Origin: CAZPQV01 sp964588705
GTDB lineage: Bacteria > Bacteroidota > Bacteroidia > Flavobacteriales > Weeksellaceae
Length of the DNA stretch: 24,497 nt
Direction: 5' to 3'
NCBI GenBank assembly: GCA_964588705.1
Contig: CAZPQV010000029.1
Span: 1-24,497, forward strand
The notes below the pieces were generated by a model. The model searched no databases and had not been told where the DNA came from. It saw nothing but the letters and a program-made list of their open reading frames with translations. Below, one piece after another: positions 6,531 through 13,136 of this stretch; within the stretch, counting starts at the first letter, position 1; each line of letters opens with the position of its first letter. Position numbers and translations under genes: made by a program.

Positions 6531-7774
6531 GACTTACGGTATTAAGTTTCCTGCAGTTTTTTGTGTGGGGAGCGTGGTTAATTACCATCGGTGTTTATTG
6601 GTTCGGAACAAAACAATGGGGTGGCGCTGAGTTTGGCGCTGTTTTTTCCACTCTTGGTATTGCTTCGATTTTCATGCCTGCATTAACGGGTATTATCGCA
6701 GACCGCTGGATTAATGCAGAAAAACTTTACGGAATCCTGCATATTTGCTATGGAATTGTTTTGGCATTCCTTCCGCAGGTGACTGATCCTTCGCAGTTCT
6801 TTTGGGTGATGTTGGCGGCAATGATTTTCTATATGCCAACGATTTCCCTGTCGAATTCCATTGCGTATTACATCCTGAAAAATAATAATTATGATGTGGT
6901 GAAGGAATTCCCTCCAATCCGTGTTTGGGGAACCATTGGTTTTATCGCAGCAATGTGGTTTACCAATCTTACCGGTAATAAAGATTCAGGAAATCAGTTT
7001 TATATTGCAGCAGCAGTAGCAATTATTTTAGGAATTTATGCATTTACTTTGCCGAAATGTCCACCACAGAACACGATTCCAAAGAATGCGTCATTAACAG
7101 AGAAATTAGGATTAAACGCTTTTTCTTTATTTAAAGACTACAAAATGGCCTTGTTCTTCCTGTTCTCAATGTTTCTTGGAGCAGCCCTGCAACTTACGAA
7201 TATGTATGGAGATACCTTCCTTTCAGATTTCGCAAAAGATCCGAATTATGCAGACAGTTTCGTGGTAAAACGTTCAACGATTATCATGTCGATTTCTCAG
7301 ATTTCTGAAACGGTTTTCATCCTCGCAATTCCATTTTTCCTTAAGAAATTCGGGATTAAAAAAGTGATGTTGATCTCAATGTTTGCTTGGGTTTTAAGAT
7401 TTTTATTCTTCGCTTACGGAACACCGGAAGGATTTGGTCTTTTATTAATTATCCTTTCTTGCATCGTTTACGGAATGGCATTCGATTTCTTCAATATTTC
7501 AGGATCATTGTTTGTTGAAACTACTACCGATTATAAAATCCGTTCATCGGCACAGGGTGTGTTTATGATGATGACCAACGGTTTCGGAGCAGTATTAGGA
7601 AGTTTGGTGAGCGGTTGGCTGATTTCTCAGTTCTTTACACTCGAAAACGGTGATAAGATGTGGCATGAAATCTGGATGATTTTTGCAGGTTATGCTCTTG
7701 TCGTAGCAATACTTTTCGGTTTGATGTTTAAACACAAACACAATCCGGAAGATGTAGCTACGGTGAGCCACTAA
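6512..7774 (+). CDS. Nucleoside permease, NupG-type MFS transporter
   Basis: This is a predicted inner-membrane proton-coupled nucleoside importer of the major facilitator superfamily. It has 420 residues and about 12 hydrophobic segments. The opening LKLRLTVLSFLQFFVWGAWLITIGVYW and later blocks such as PPIRVWGTIGFIAAMW and SGSLFVETTTDYKIRSSAQG are typical of the nucleoside:H+ symporter family. The only plausible start is TTG at 6512: an in-frame TGA lies at 6494-6496, there is no ATG between, and the next internal ATG (residue 55) would remove the first membrane helix. The TTG sits at the edge of a direct repeat shared with the end of the upstream gene, so the native start may have been altered. 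It is probably in an operon with the DUF151 gene, and a terminator follows. Confidence 0.86.
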   Translation: MINLKLRLTVLSFLQFFVWGAWLITIGVYWFGTKQWGGAEFGAVFSTLGIASIFMPALTGIIADRWINAEKLYGILHICYGIVLAFLPQVTDPSQFFWVMLAAMIFYMPTISLSNSIAYYILKNNNYDVVKEFPPIRVWGTIGFIAAMWFTNLTGNKDSGNQFYIAAAVAIILGIYAFTLPKCPPQNTIPKNASLTEKLGLNAFSLFKDYKMALFFLFSMFLGAALQLTNMYGDTFLSDFAKDPNYADSFVVKRSTIIMSISQISETVFILAIPFFLKKFGIKKVMLISMFAWVLRFLFFAYGTPEGFGLLLIILSCIVYGMAFDFFNISGSLFVETTTDYKIRSSAQGVFMMMTNGFGAVLGSLVSGWLISQFFTLENGDKMWHEIWMIFAGYALVVAILFGLMFKHKHNPEDVATVSH

Positions 7775-7806
7775 AAATGTATTTTAAGTCACAGATATAA
7801 ATCTGA

Positions 7807-7838
7807 AAATTACACTGTTAGGCAGTGTAATTTTTTTT
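7807..7838 (+). terminator. Terminator after the nucleoside permease
   Basis: AAATTACACTG (7807-7817) and CAGTGTAATTT (7823-7833) form an 11 bp perfect stem with loop TTAGG, running into eight T residues (7831-7838). Confidence 0.9.
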
Positions 7839-7886
7839 GTAAATTTAGCAGAATTAATTAAAAAATTTAAATAATAAAAATAACTA

Positions 7887-9065
7887 ATGAAAGAGGTATT
7901 TATCGTTTCAGCGGCACGTACGCCGATGGGAAGTTTTCTGGGAAGTCTGTCTTCTGTTCCTGCGCCAAAATTGGGTGCTGTTGCCGTAAAAGGAGCATTG
8001 GATAAAATTGGTCTTGATCCGAAACTGGTTCAGGAAATTTATATGGGTAATGTGCTTCAGGCAGGAGAAGGGCAGGCACCGGCGCGCCAGGTTGCAATTG
8101 GAGCCGGTCTTTCAGATGAAACACCTTCGACGACTGTAAATAAAGTTTGTGCTTCAGGAATGAAAGCTGTTTCTATGGCAGCACAGGCTATTAAAGCCGG
8201 CGATGTGGATGTAATCGTTGCCGGAGGTATGGAAAATATGTCTCAGGTTCCGCATTATTACAATGCCAGAAACTCCACCAAGTTAGGTGATGTAAAAATG
8301 AACGACGGAATGATGTTGGATGGTCTTACCGATGTTTACAACAAAGTTCATATGGGTGTTTGCGCTGAAAAATGTGCCGCTGAATATGAATTCTCGAGAG
8401 AAGATCAGGATAATTTCGCTATTGAATCTTACAAGCGTTCTGCAAAAGCGTGGAGCGAAGGTAAATTTGCTGAAGAAGTGGTTCCGGTTGAAATTCCGCA
8501 AAGAAAAGGTGATCCAATTATTTTTGCTGAAGACGAAGAGTACAAATCGGTAAACTTCGACAGAATAGGAACATTGCCTACCGTTTTCCAAAAAGATAAT
8601 GGAACGGTAACTGCAGCTAATGCATCTACTTTAAATGACGGTGCTTCTGCGTTGGTATTGATGTCTAAGGAAAAAATGGAAGAACTTGGCTTAAAACCAT
8701 TGGCTAAAATTGTGTCGTATGCTGATGCTGCTCACCAACCGGAATGGTTTACAACGGCACCTGCAAAAGCACTTCCAATTGCTTTAAAGAAAGCAAACCT
8801 TGAAGTTTCGGATATTGATTATTTCGAATTCAATGAAGCGTTTTCAGTGGTTGGTTTGGCAAACAATAAGATTTTGGGAATTGATGCTTCTAAAGTAAAC
8901 GTAAATGGTGGTGCCGTTTCATTAGGTCATCCGCTTGGAAGCTCAGGTTCAAGAATTATTGTAACGCTTATTAACGTTCTAAAGCAAAACAACGCAAAAT
9001 ACGGTGCTGCTGCCATCTGTAACGGTGGAGGTGGAGCATCTGCGATTGTGATTGAAAATGTTTAA
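7887..9065 (+). CDS. Acetyl-CoA acetyltransferase (biosynthetic thiolase)
   Basis: This thiolase catalyses reversible condensation of two acetyl-CoA to acetoacetyl-CoA in the cytoplasm. It has 392 residues, the normal length. The nucleophile C88 lies in NKVCASGMKA, H348 in GGAVSLGHPLGSSGSR, and the second catalytic cysteine C378 in ICNGGGGAS; the three positions agree almost residue for residue with the Zoogloea biosynthetic thiolase. The 'VHMGVCAEKCA' block (about 155-165) also fits the acetoacetyl-CoA group rather than long-chain 3-ketoacyl thiolases. It has an upstream terminator and only a weak promoter match (TAAATTTA at 7840-7847). It could feed the mevalonate route represented by the kinase at 11160, or serve butanoate or ketone-body metabolism. 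No partner gene is adjacent, so the pathway remains open. Confidence 0.93.
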   Translation: MKEVFIVSAARTPMGSFLGSLSSVPAPKLGAVAVKGALDKIGLDPKLVQEIYMGNVLQAGEGQAPARQVAIGAGLSDETPSTTVNKVCASGMKAVSMAAQAIKAGDVDVIVAGGMENMSQVPHYYNARNSTKLGDVKMNDGMMLDGLTDVYNKVHMGVCAEKCAAEYEFSREDQDNFAIESYKRSAKAWSEGKFAEEVVPVEIPQRKGDPIIFAEDEEYKSVNFDRIGTLPTVFQKDNGTVTAANASTLNDGASALVLMSKEKMEELGLKPLAKIVSYADAAHQPEWFTTAPAKALPIALKKANLEVSDIDYFEFNEAFSVVGLANNKILGIDASKVNVNGGAVSLGHPLGSSGSRIIVTLINVLKQNNAKYGAAAICNGGGGASAIVIENV

Positions 9066-9083
9066 ACATTATTCTGTTTAATT

Positions 9084-9106
9084 GTTTCAAGTTTCAGGTT
9101 TCAAGT
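9084..9106 (+). repeat. Left 23-bp inverted repeat of the four-helix-bundle cassette
   Basis: The repeat is built of 7-base units GTTTCAA, GTTTCAG and GTTTCAA plus GT. All 23 bases recur in reverse complement at 9520-9542, on the far side of the gene at 9123-9512. Confidence 0.85.
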
Positions 9107-9122
9107 AATCAAATGATATGTA

Positions 9123-9512
9123 ATGGCGACGATAAAAAGATTTGAAGATTTGGATATATGGAAAGATTCAAGAAAACTTTGTAAAGATATTTTTGTTCTC
9201 TCAAAAGAGAACGGCTTTAATAATGATTACAGATTTAAAAGTCAGAATCTTTCCTCTTCAGGTTCAATAATGGATAATATTGCCGAAGGTTTTGAGCGAG
9301 ATGGCAATAATGAATTCAGACAGGTTCTGGCAATTGCTAAAGGTTCTTGTGGTGAAACCAGGTCGGAACTTTACAGAGCATTTGATTTTGGTTATATATC
9401 TAAAGAAAGTGCCAATAAACTCATTGAAGAATATCAAAATTTAAGTGGAAAAATCAAAAACTTTATCGTTTATTTGCAAAATTCTGATTACAAAGGAAAC
9501 AAGTTCAAGTAA
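9123..9512 (+). CDS. Four-helix-bundle protein, S23 / 23S rRNA intervening-sequence family
   Basis: The protein has 129 residues and begins IKRFEDLDIWKDSRKLCKDIF. The conserved middle blocks SGSIMDNIAEGFERDGNNEFRQ and the 'AKGSCGETRSELYRA' block are diagnostic of the small helical proteins first found encoded in intervening sequences of 23S rRNA genes (TIGR02436-type). The family's function is not established; the Avd accessory protein of diversity-generating retroelements shares the fold. Here the gene is not in an rRNA operon and no reverse transcriptase is present. It is flanked by perfect 23 bp inverted heptad repeats (9084-9106 and 9520-9542), which suggests that it moved as a unit into the space between the thiolase and UMF1 genes. 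A small hairpin, TTCAAGT/ACTTGAA, spans its stop codon. No promoter is obvious. Confidence 0.88.
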   Translation: MATIKRFEDLDIWKDSRKLCKDIFVLSKENGFNNDYRFKSQNLSSSGSIMDNIAEGFERDGNNEFRQVLAIAKGSCGETRSELYRAFDFGYISKESANKLIEEYQNLSGKIKNFIVYLQNSDYKGNKFK

Positions 9513-9519
9513 CAGAAGA

Positions 9520-9548
9520 ACTTGAAACCTGAAACTTGAAACCTGGAA
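9520..9548 (+). repeat. Right inverted heptad repeat of the four-helix-bundle cassette
   Basis: The units CTTGAAA, CCTGAAA, CTTGAAA and CCTGGAA (9521-9548) give four heptads. Bases 9520-9542 are the exact reverse complement of 9084-9106. The array ends two bases before the ATG of the next gene, so any leader of that gene is made of repeat. Confidence 0.85.
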
Positions 9549-9550
9549 CA

Positions 9551-11026
9551 ATGAAAGATTCACAAGTTATTAAGAACAACCCGAAAATCATGAAAGCATG
9601 GGCTTTCTACGATTGGGCAAATTCTGTTTATTCACTGGTAATTACCTCCACAATTTTTCCGATTTATTACTCTATTCTTACTACGAAAGAGCAGACGAAA
9701 GAGTTTATTGCGGATCAAAACCGATGGATTGATGTTCCGGTGAGGCACAACATCAAGCTGTTTGGCGAAACCTATCATCCCGATGCCATTTATGGATATT
9801 CGCTTACGATTTCGTTTTTCATTGTGGTATTGCTGTCGCCGTTTCTTTCGTCACTGGCGGATACCATTGGAAACAAAAAATCGTTTCTGCAGTTTTTCTG
9901 TTATCTGGGAGCAACTTCTTGCATGGGACTGGCGATGTTCACAGGAATGGAAAATGTATTCCTGGGATTGCTGTTCAGCATTACGGCGAGTGTAGGTTTC
10001 TGGGGAAGTTTGGTGTTTTACAATTCGTTTTTACCGGATATTGCTACGGTTGAAAAACAGGATGCTCTTTCAGCAAAAGGGTATGTTTACGGATATATCG
10101 GTTCTGTAATTTTGGTAATTATCTGTTTGGTTCTGATTATGGTTTTGGCGAAAAATGAGGAACAAAGAATTATTTACACGAGAATCAGTTTCCTTTTAAC
10201 CGGTGCTTGGTGGTTTGGTTTTTCGCAATATACGTTCAAACATTTGCCGAAATTTGGTGATGTGAAGGATAAACTTCCGAAGGACTTAGTGCTTCTGAAT
10301 TATAAAAACATATTTAAAAGACACAAAGAGCAGGGAGGATTTTTTGAGGTTCTGAAAGACAATATCAGTTTCTATATTGATGTAGCCAAAGAAAGTTTCC
10401 GTGAACTGTTTAAAGTTGGAAATAAACTTTTTGCAGATACCAATCTGAAATTCTTCCTTTCAAGTTTCTTCTTTTACAGCGTTGGGATGCAGACGATTTT
10501 CCTAATGGCAACACTGTTCGGTAAAAGTGAAATCAATTTAGATCAGGGAAAACTGATTGCAACACTTTTGGTTATTCAGATTGAAGCCATTATTGGAGCG
10601 ATCTTTTTCTCAAGATTGTCAAAAAGAATTGGTAACAAGAATGTAATTTCCATTGCAGTGATTTTATGGATAGTTGCTTGTCTTTCAGCGTATTTCCTTA
10701 ACAAAGAAAATCCTTACGTAGAATATCAGTTCTATGGCGTTGCAGCGATTGTAGGTTTGGTAATGGGCGGTCTGCAGGCGATGTCGCGTTCTACTTACTC
10801 TAAGCTTTTACCACAGGATTCAATGGATAATACGACGTATTTCAGTTTTTATGATGTTCTGGAAAAACTGGCAATTATTTTAGGAACTTTCATCTTTGCA
10901 ACACTTATTGAGCATTTCAATAATATGCGTTACGCAGCGCTTTCAATGGTTATTTTCTTCTTTATTGGTTTAGTCCTGATAAGGTTTGTAAAGATTAAAA
11001 TGCTGCAATACAGAGACACGTTGTGA
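9551..11026 (+). CDS. UMF1/Atg22-type MFS transporter
   Basis: This is a predicted inner-membrane transporter of 491 residues with about 12 hydrophobic segments. The opening MKAWAFYDWANSVYSLVITSTIFP (about 14-37) holds the AFYDWANS signature of the UMF1 family, which is related to yeast vacuolar Atg22. Substrates of bacterial members are unknown. An MFS-like GGLQAMSRSTYSKLLP block, as in Atg22 relatives, lies in the C-terminal half, and a long central cytoplasmic loop (about 235-290) separates two six-helix halves. I take the ATG at 9551 as the start; a TTG 15 bases upstream lies inside the heptad repeat and is unlikely. The stop codon falls inside the first unit of another heptad array that leads into the assembly gap. 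Confidence 0.85.
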   Translation: MKDSQVIKNNPKIMKAWAFYDWANSVYSLVITSTIFPIYYSILTTKEQTKEFIADQNRWIDVPVRHNIKLFGETYHPDAIYGYSLTISFFIVVLLSPFLSSLADTIGNKKSFLQFFCYLGATSCMGLAMFTGMENVFLGLLFSITASVGFWGSLVFYNSFLPDIATVEKQDALSAKGYVYGYIGSVILVIICLVLIMVLAKNEEQRIIYTRISFLLTGAWWFGFSQYTFKHLPKFGDVKDKLPKDLVLLNYKNIFKRHKEQGGFFEVLKDNISFYIDVAKESFRELFKVGNKLFADTNLKFFLSSFFFYSVGMQTIFLMATLFGKSEINLDQGKLIATLLVIQIEAIIGAIFFSRLSKRIGNKNVISIAVILWIVACLSAYFLNKENPYVEYQFYGVAAIVGLVMGGLQAMSRSTYSKLLPQDSMDNTTYFSFYDVLEKLAIILGTFIFATLIEHFNNMRYAALSMVIFFFIGLVLIRFVKIKMLQYRDTL

Positions 11027-11065
11027 TGGGTGATGAGTGATGAGTTCTTAGCCTCAACCTTAACC
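11023..11065 (+). repeat. Heptanucleotide repeat tract next to the assembly gap
   Basis: The units GTGATGG, GTGATGA and GTGATGA (11023-11043) are followed, still in 7-base register, by GTTCTTA, GCCTCAA and CCTTAAC to 11064. The first unit contains the stop codon of the UMF1 gene. The sequence then breaks off into N, so the array may be longer than shown. Confidence 0.7.
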
Positions 11066-11075
11066 NNNNNNNNNN
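11066..11075. other. Assembly gap (10 N)
   Basis: Ten N residues mark a scaffold join of unknown true length. Genes may be missing between the UMF1 transporter and the GHMP kinase; in relatives the kinase often has other mevalonate-pathway genes nearby. Confidence 0.99.
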
Positions 11076-11123
11076 CATATAATTCGGCGTAAAATTTGCT
11101 GATAATCAAAAGAATATATTTTG

Positions 11124-11131
11124 TATCTTTG
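11124..11131 (+). promoter_or_regulatory. Promoter of the mevalonate-kinase-like gene, -7 box
   Basis: TATCTTTG matches TAnnTTTG exactly. A TTTG lies at 11095-11098, 25 bases further upstream, which is wider than usual for a -33 element. The box overlaps an apparent TTG start at 11121 and so excludes it. Confidence 0.6.
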
Positions 11132-11159
11132 CAGCAACCAAATGAACAAAAAAATTAAT

Positions 11160-12092
11160 ATGACAAATCCTTTATTCTACGCTAAAATTCTTCTGTTTGG
11201 TGAGTATGGAATCATCGAAGATTCTCAGGGTTTGACATTGCCATACAGTTTCTATAAGGGTACACTGAAGTTTTCTGACCTGAATTCCGATTTTGAAAAG
11301 AAGTCGAACGAAAGTCTTATGAAATATTCAGATTATCTTAAAAATCTTGAACTGCCGGAAGAATTTAAACTGAACGTTTCCGAATTTAAAAGAGATATCG
11401 AAAAAGGACTTTTCTTCGACAGTAATATTCCGCAGGGATATGGCGTAGGTAGTTCCGGTGCTTTAGTTGCAGCGATTTTTGAAAAATATTCTTTCCTTAA
11501 ATATTCTCCGGATTCCATCAGTAAAGATGAGCTGAAAGAACTGAAAAAGGTTTTCGGGCTGCTTGAAAGTTATTTTCACGGAAAAAGTTCAGGGATCGAT
11601 CCGCTGATTTGTTATATGAATCTTCCGATTCTTATTGAAAATAAAGAAAGTGTAGATAAAGTTGCGATTCCTCTGCAGGAAAAAAGCGAAGGAAAAGGAG
11701 CGATTTTCTTAATCGATTCCGGTATCGTTGGAGAAACGGGACCAATGGTTCAGATTTTCTTTGAAAAGATGAAAACGGAAGGTTTCCGCAAGACGATGAA
11801 GGAAGAGTTCATCCGTTACAACAACGCTTGTATCGATGCTTTCCTGAAGAAAGAAATGAATCCTTTTTTCAGAAATCTTAAAAAACTTTCGGTTTGGGCT
11901 TACGACCATTTCAAACCGATGATTCCTGAAAGTATTTACAACGCCTGGAAAAAAGGTCTGGATACCAATGCTTACTATCTGAAACTTTGTGGCAGTGGCG
12001 GTGGAGGCTATATTCTTGGGTTCTCTAAGGATTATGCCAAAGCAGAAAAAATGCTTGAAGGTTTCAATAAAGAAGTGATTTACAGGTTTTAA
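11160..12092 (+). CDS. Mevalonate-kinase-like GHMP kinase
   Basis: The predicted reaction is ATP-dependent phosphorylation of mevalonate in isoprenoid synthesis. The protein has 310 residues from the ATG at 11160; an ATG at 11142 would add six residues. I prefer 11160 because it leaves a short A-rich leader after the promoter and matches the N-terminus (xxPLFYAKILLFGEYGII) I recall for flavobacterial relatives. GHMP motif 1 is KILLFGEYG (9-17). Motif 2 is GYGVGSSGALVA (about 94-105), the phosphate-binding loop. GIDP (145-148) supplies a likely catalytic Asp, and motif 3 is CGSGGGG (277-283). Flavobacteria use the mevalonate route, and a UbiA prenyltransferase follows. Sequence alone cannot fully exclude another GHMP substrate. 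Confidence 0.82.
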   Translation: MTNPLFYAKILLFGEYGIIEDSQGLTLPYSFYKGTLKFSDLNSDFEKKSNESLMKYSDYLKNLELPEEFKLNVSEFKRDIEKGLFFDSNIPQGYGVGSSGALVAAIFEKYSFLKYSPDSISKDELKELKKVFGLLESYFHGKSSGIDPLICYMNLPILIENKESVDKVAIPLQEKSEGKGAIFLIDSGIVGETGPMVQIFFEKMKTEGFRKTMKEEFIRYNNACIDAFLKKEMNPFFRNLKKLSVWAYDHFKPMIPESIYNAWKKGLDTNAYYLKLCGSGGGGYILGFSKDYAKAEKMLEGFNKEVIYRF

Positions 12093-12114
12093 CCTGAGAA
12101 TATAAAAAACGTAG

Positions 12115-12139
12115 AGACGCGATTTATCGCGTCTTTTTT
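12115..12139 (+). terminator. Terminator after the GHMP kinase gene
   Basis: AGACGCGA (12115-12122) and TCGCGTCT (12127-12134) form an 8 bp stem with loop TTTA and six T residues (12134-12139). The palindrome with its GTAG lead-in resembles a dispersed repeat that I recall from flavobacterial and cyanobacterial intergenic regions; this is memory, not a search. Confidence 0.85.
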
Positions 12140-12185
12140 AAATATTAGAATTTTCGCGAAAAGCAATTTTAGATTTTTCAGAAAA

Positions 12186-13085
12186 ATGAAACAGGAAAAC
12201 CTTTTACTTTACCGCATCTCTCAGTTTGTGAGTTTATTGCTTGGAGCGAGGTTTTTCGTGCTGGTGTTTTTCACAATTACGCTTTATGTTTCTACATTTT
12301 TTCTTTTCAATCAGGAGGAAACTTTAAGGCAGTTTGTCTTCGATTATAAAATTCATGGAATTATTTTCTGCTCACTGCTCAGCATTGCTGCCGGTGGAAT
12401 TATCAATCAGTTTTATGATATCGAGAAAGACCGCTTGCAAAAACCTTTCCGATCAAAATTCCAGAGCTTTCTGAAGCAGAAGTATTTTCTTTATTCATAT
12501 ATCATTCTGAATATTATTTCCCTCGGAATTGCTTATCTGCTGTCACCAAGAATTTTTATTTTCTTTCTGATTTATCAGTTTATGATGTGGTTTTACAGCC
12601 ATAAACTCAGCAAGATTTTAATCCTAAATAATCTTACGTTTGTTGCGCTCACCCTTTATCCGTTTTTTGGACTTTTGGTGTATTACAAGCACTTTTCGAT
12701 GAAACTGTTTTTAATGGCGGCTTTTCTGTTTTTAATCCTTCTGATTATTGATGTCATTAAAGACTTCCTCACGATGAGGCCGGATGCAATATTTGGCTAT
12801 CAGACGCTGCCCATAGTTACAGGACTCAAAGTGAGCACTACCATTATCAGTGTCCTGTTGGTTTTAAACACAGTGGTTTCCTGTCTTATTGTTTATACCA
12901 TAACTTCTCAGAACTTTCTCAAAATATATTTTTCATTATCAGCAATTCTGTTGATACTTTCACTTTACCCGGTGTTTTTTTTCAAATTCAAAAAGATGTT
13001 TTGGTTGATGAACTTGATGAGAATATGGGTGTTTATCGGTGTTATTTTCATGCTTTTAAACGGGATTTTTGAGCGAATTAATTAA
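12186..13085 (+). CDS. UbiA-family prenyltransferase
   Basis: This is an integral membrane enzyme that transfers a prenyl chain from a prenyl diphosphate to an acceptor. It has 299 residues and seven to nine hydrophobic segments. The first aspartate motif is NQFYDIEKD (N74, D78, D82) and the second is DVIKD (D189, D193), the two Mg-diphosphate binding sites of UbiA enzymes. Flavobacterial homologues are often annotated as geranylgeranylglycerol-phosphate geranylgeranyltransferase, but menaquinone (MenA) or other acceptors cannot be ruled out from sequence. It lies 93 bases after the mevalonate-kinase-like gene, which makes prenyl donors, a sensible functional pairing even though a terminator lies between them. 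No clear -7 box is seen; TAGATTTT upstream is a weak candidate. Confidence 0.82.
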   Translation: MKQENLLLYRISQFVSLLLGARFFVLVFFTITLYVSTFFLFNQEETLRQFVFDYKIHGIIFCSLLSIAAGGIINQFYDIEKDRLQKPFRSKFQSFLKQKYFLYSYIILNIISLGIAYLLSPRIFIFFLIYQFMMWFYSHKLSKILILNNLTFVALTLYPFFGLLVYYKHFSMKLFLMAAFLFLILLIIDVIKDFLTMRPDAIFGYQTLPIVTGLKVSTTIISVLLVLNTVVSCLIVYTITSQNFLKIYFSLSAILLILSLYPVFFFKFKKMFWLMNLMRIWVFIGVIFMLLNGIFERIN

Positions 13086-13118
13086 TGTTTTTGTTCATTT
13101 AAATTAGTTCAAATAGAG

Positions 13119-13126
13119 TAAATTTG
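13119..13126 (+). promoter_or_regulatory. Promoter of the TetA-type exporter, -7 box
   Basis: TAAATTTG matches the consensus. The ATG at 13137 starts ten bases after it. A TTTG at 13090-13093 lies 25 bases upstream of the box. Confidence 0.6.
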
Positions 13127-13136
13127 CATCTTCTCT

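Noticed and set aside
9123..9512. Intervening sequence inside a 23S rRNA gene
   Set aside because: The neighbours are protein genes (thiolase and transporter), and no rRNA sequence is present.
9084..9548. Diversity-generating retroelement (Avd-like protein)
   Set aside because: There is no reverse transcriptase, no template/variable repeat pair and no variable target gene nearby; only the fold family is shared.
9536..9550. Earlier TTG start for the UMF1 transporter
   Set aside because: It lies within the heptad repeat and adds residues not seen in the family; the ATG at 9551 is sound.
1063..11064. CRISPR array
   Set aside because: The repeats are 7-base tandem units without unique spacers, and no cas gene is present.
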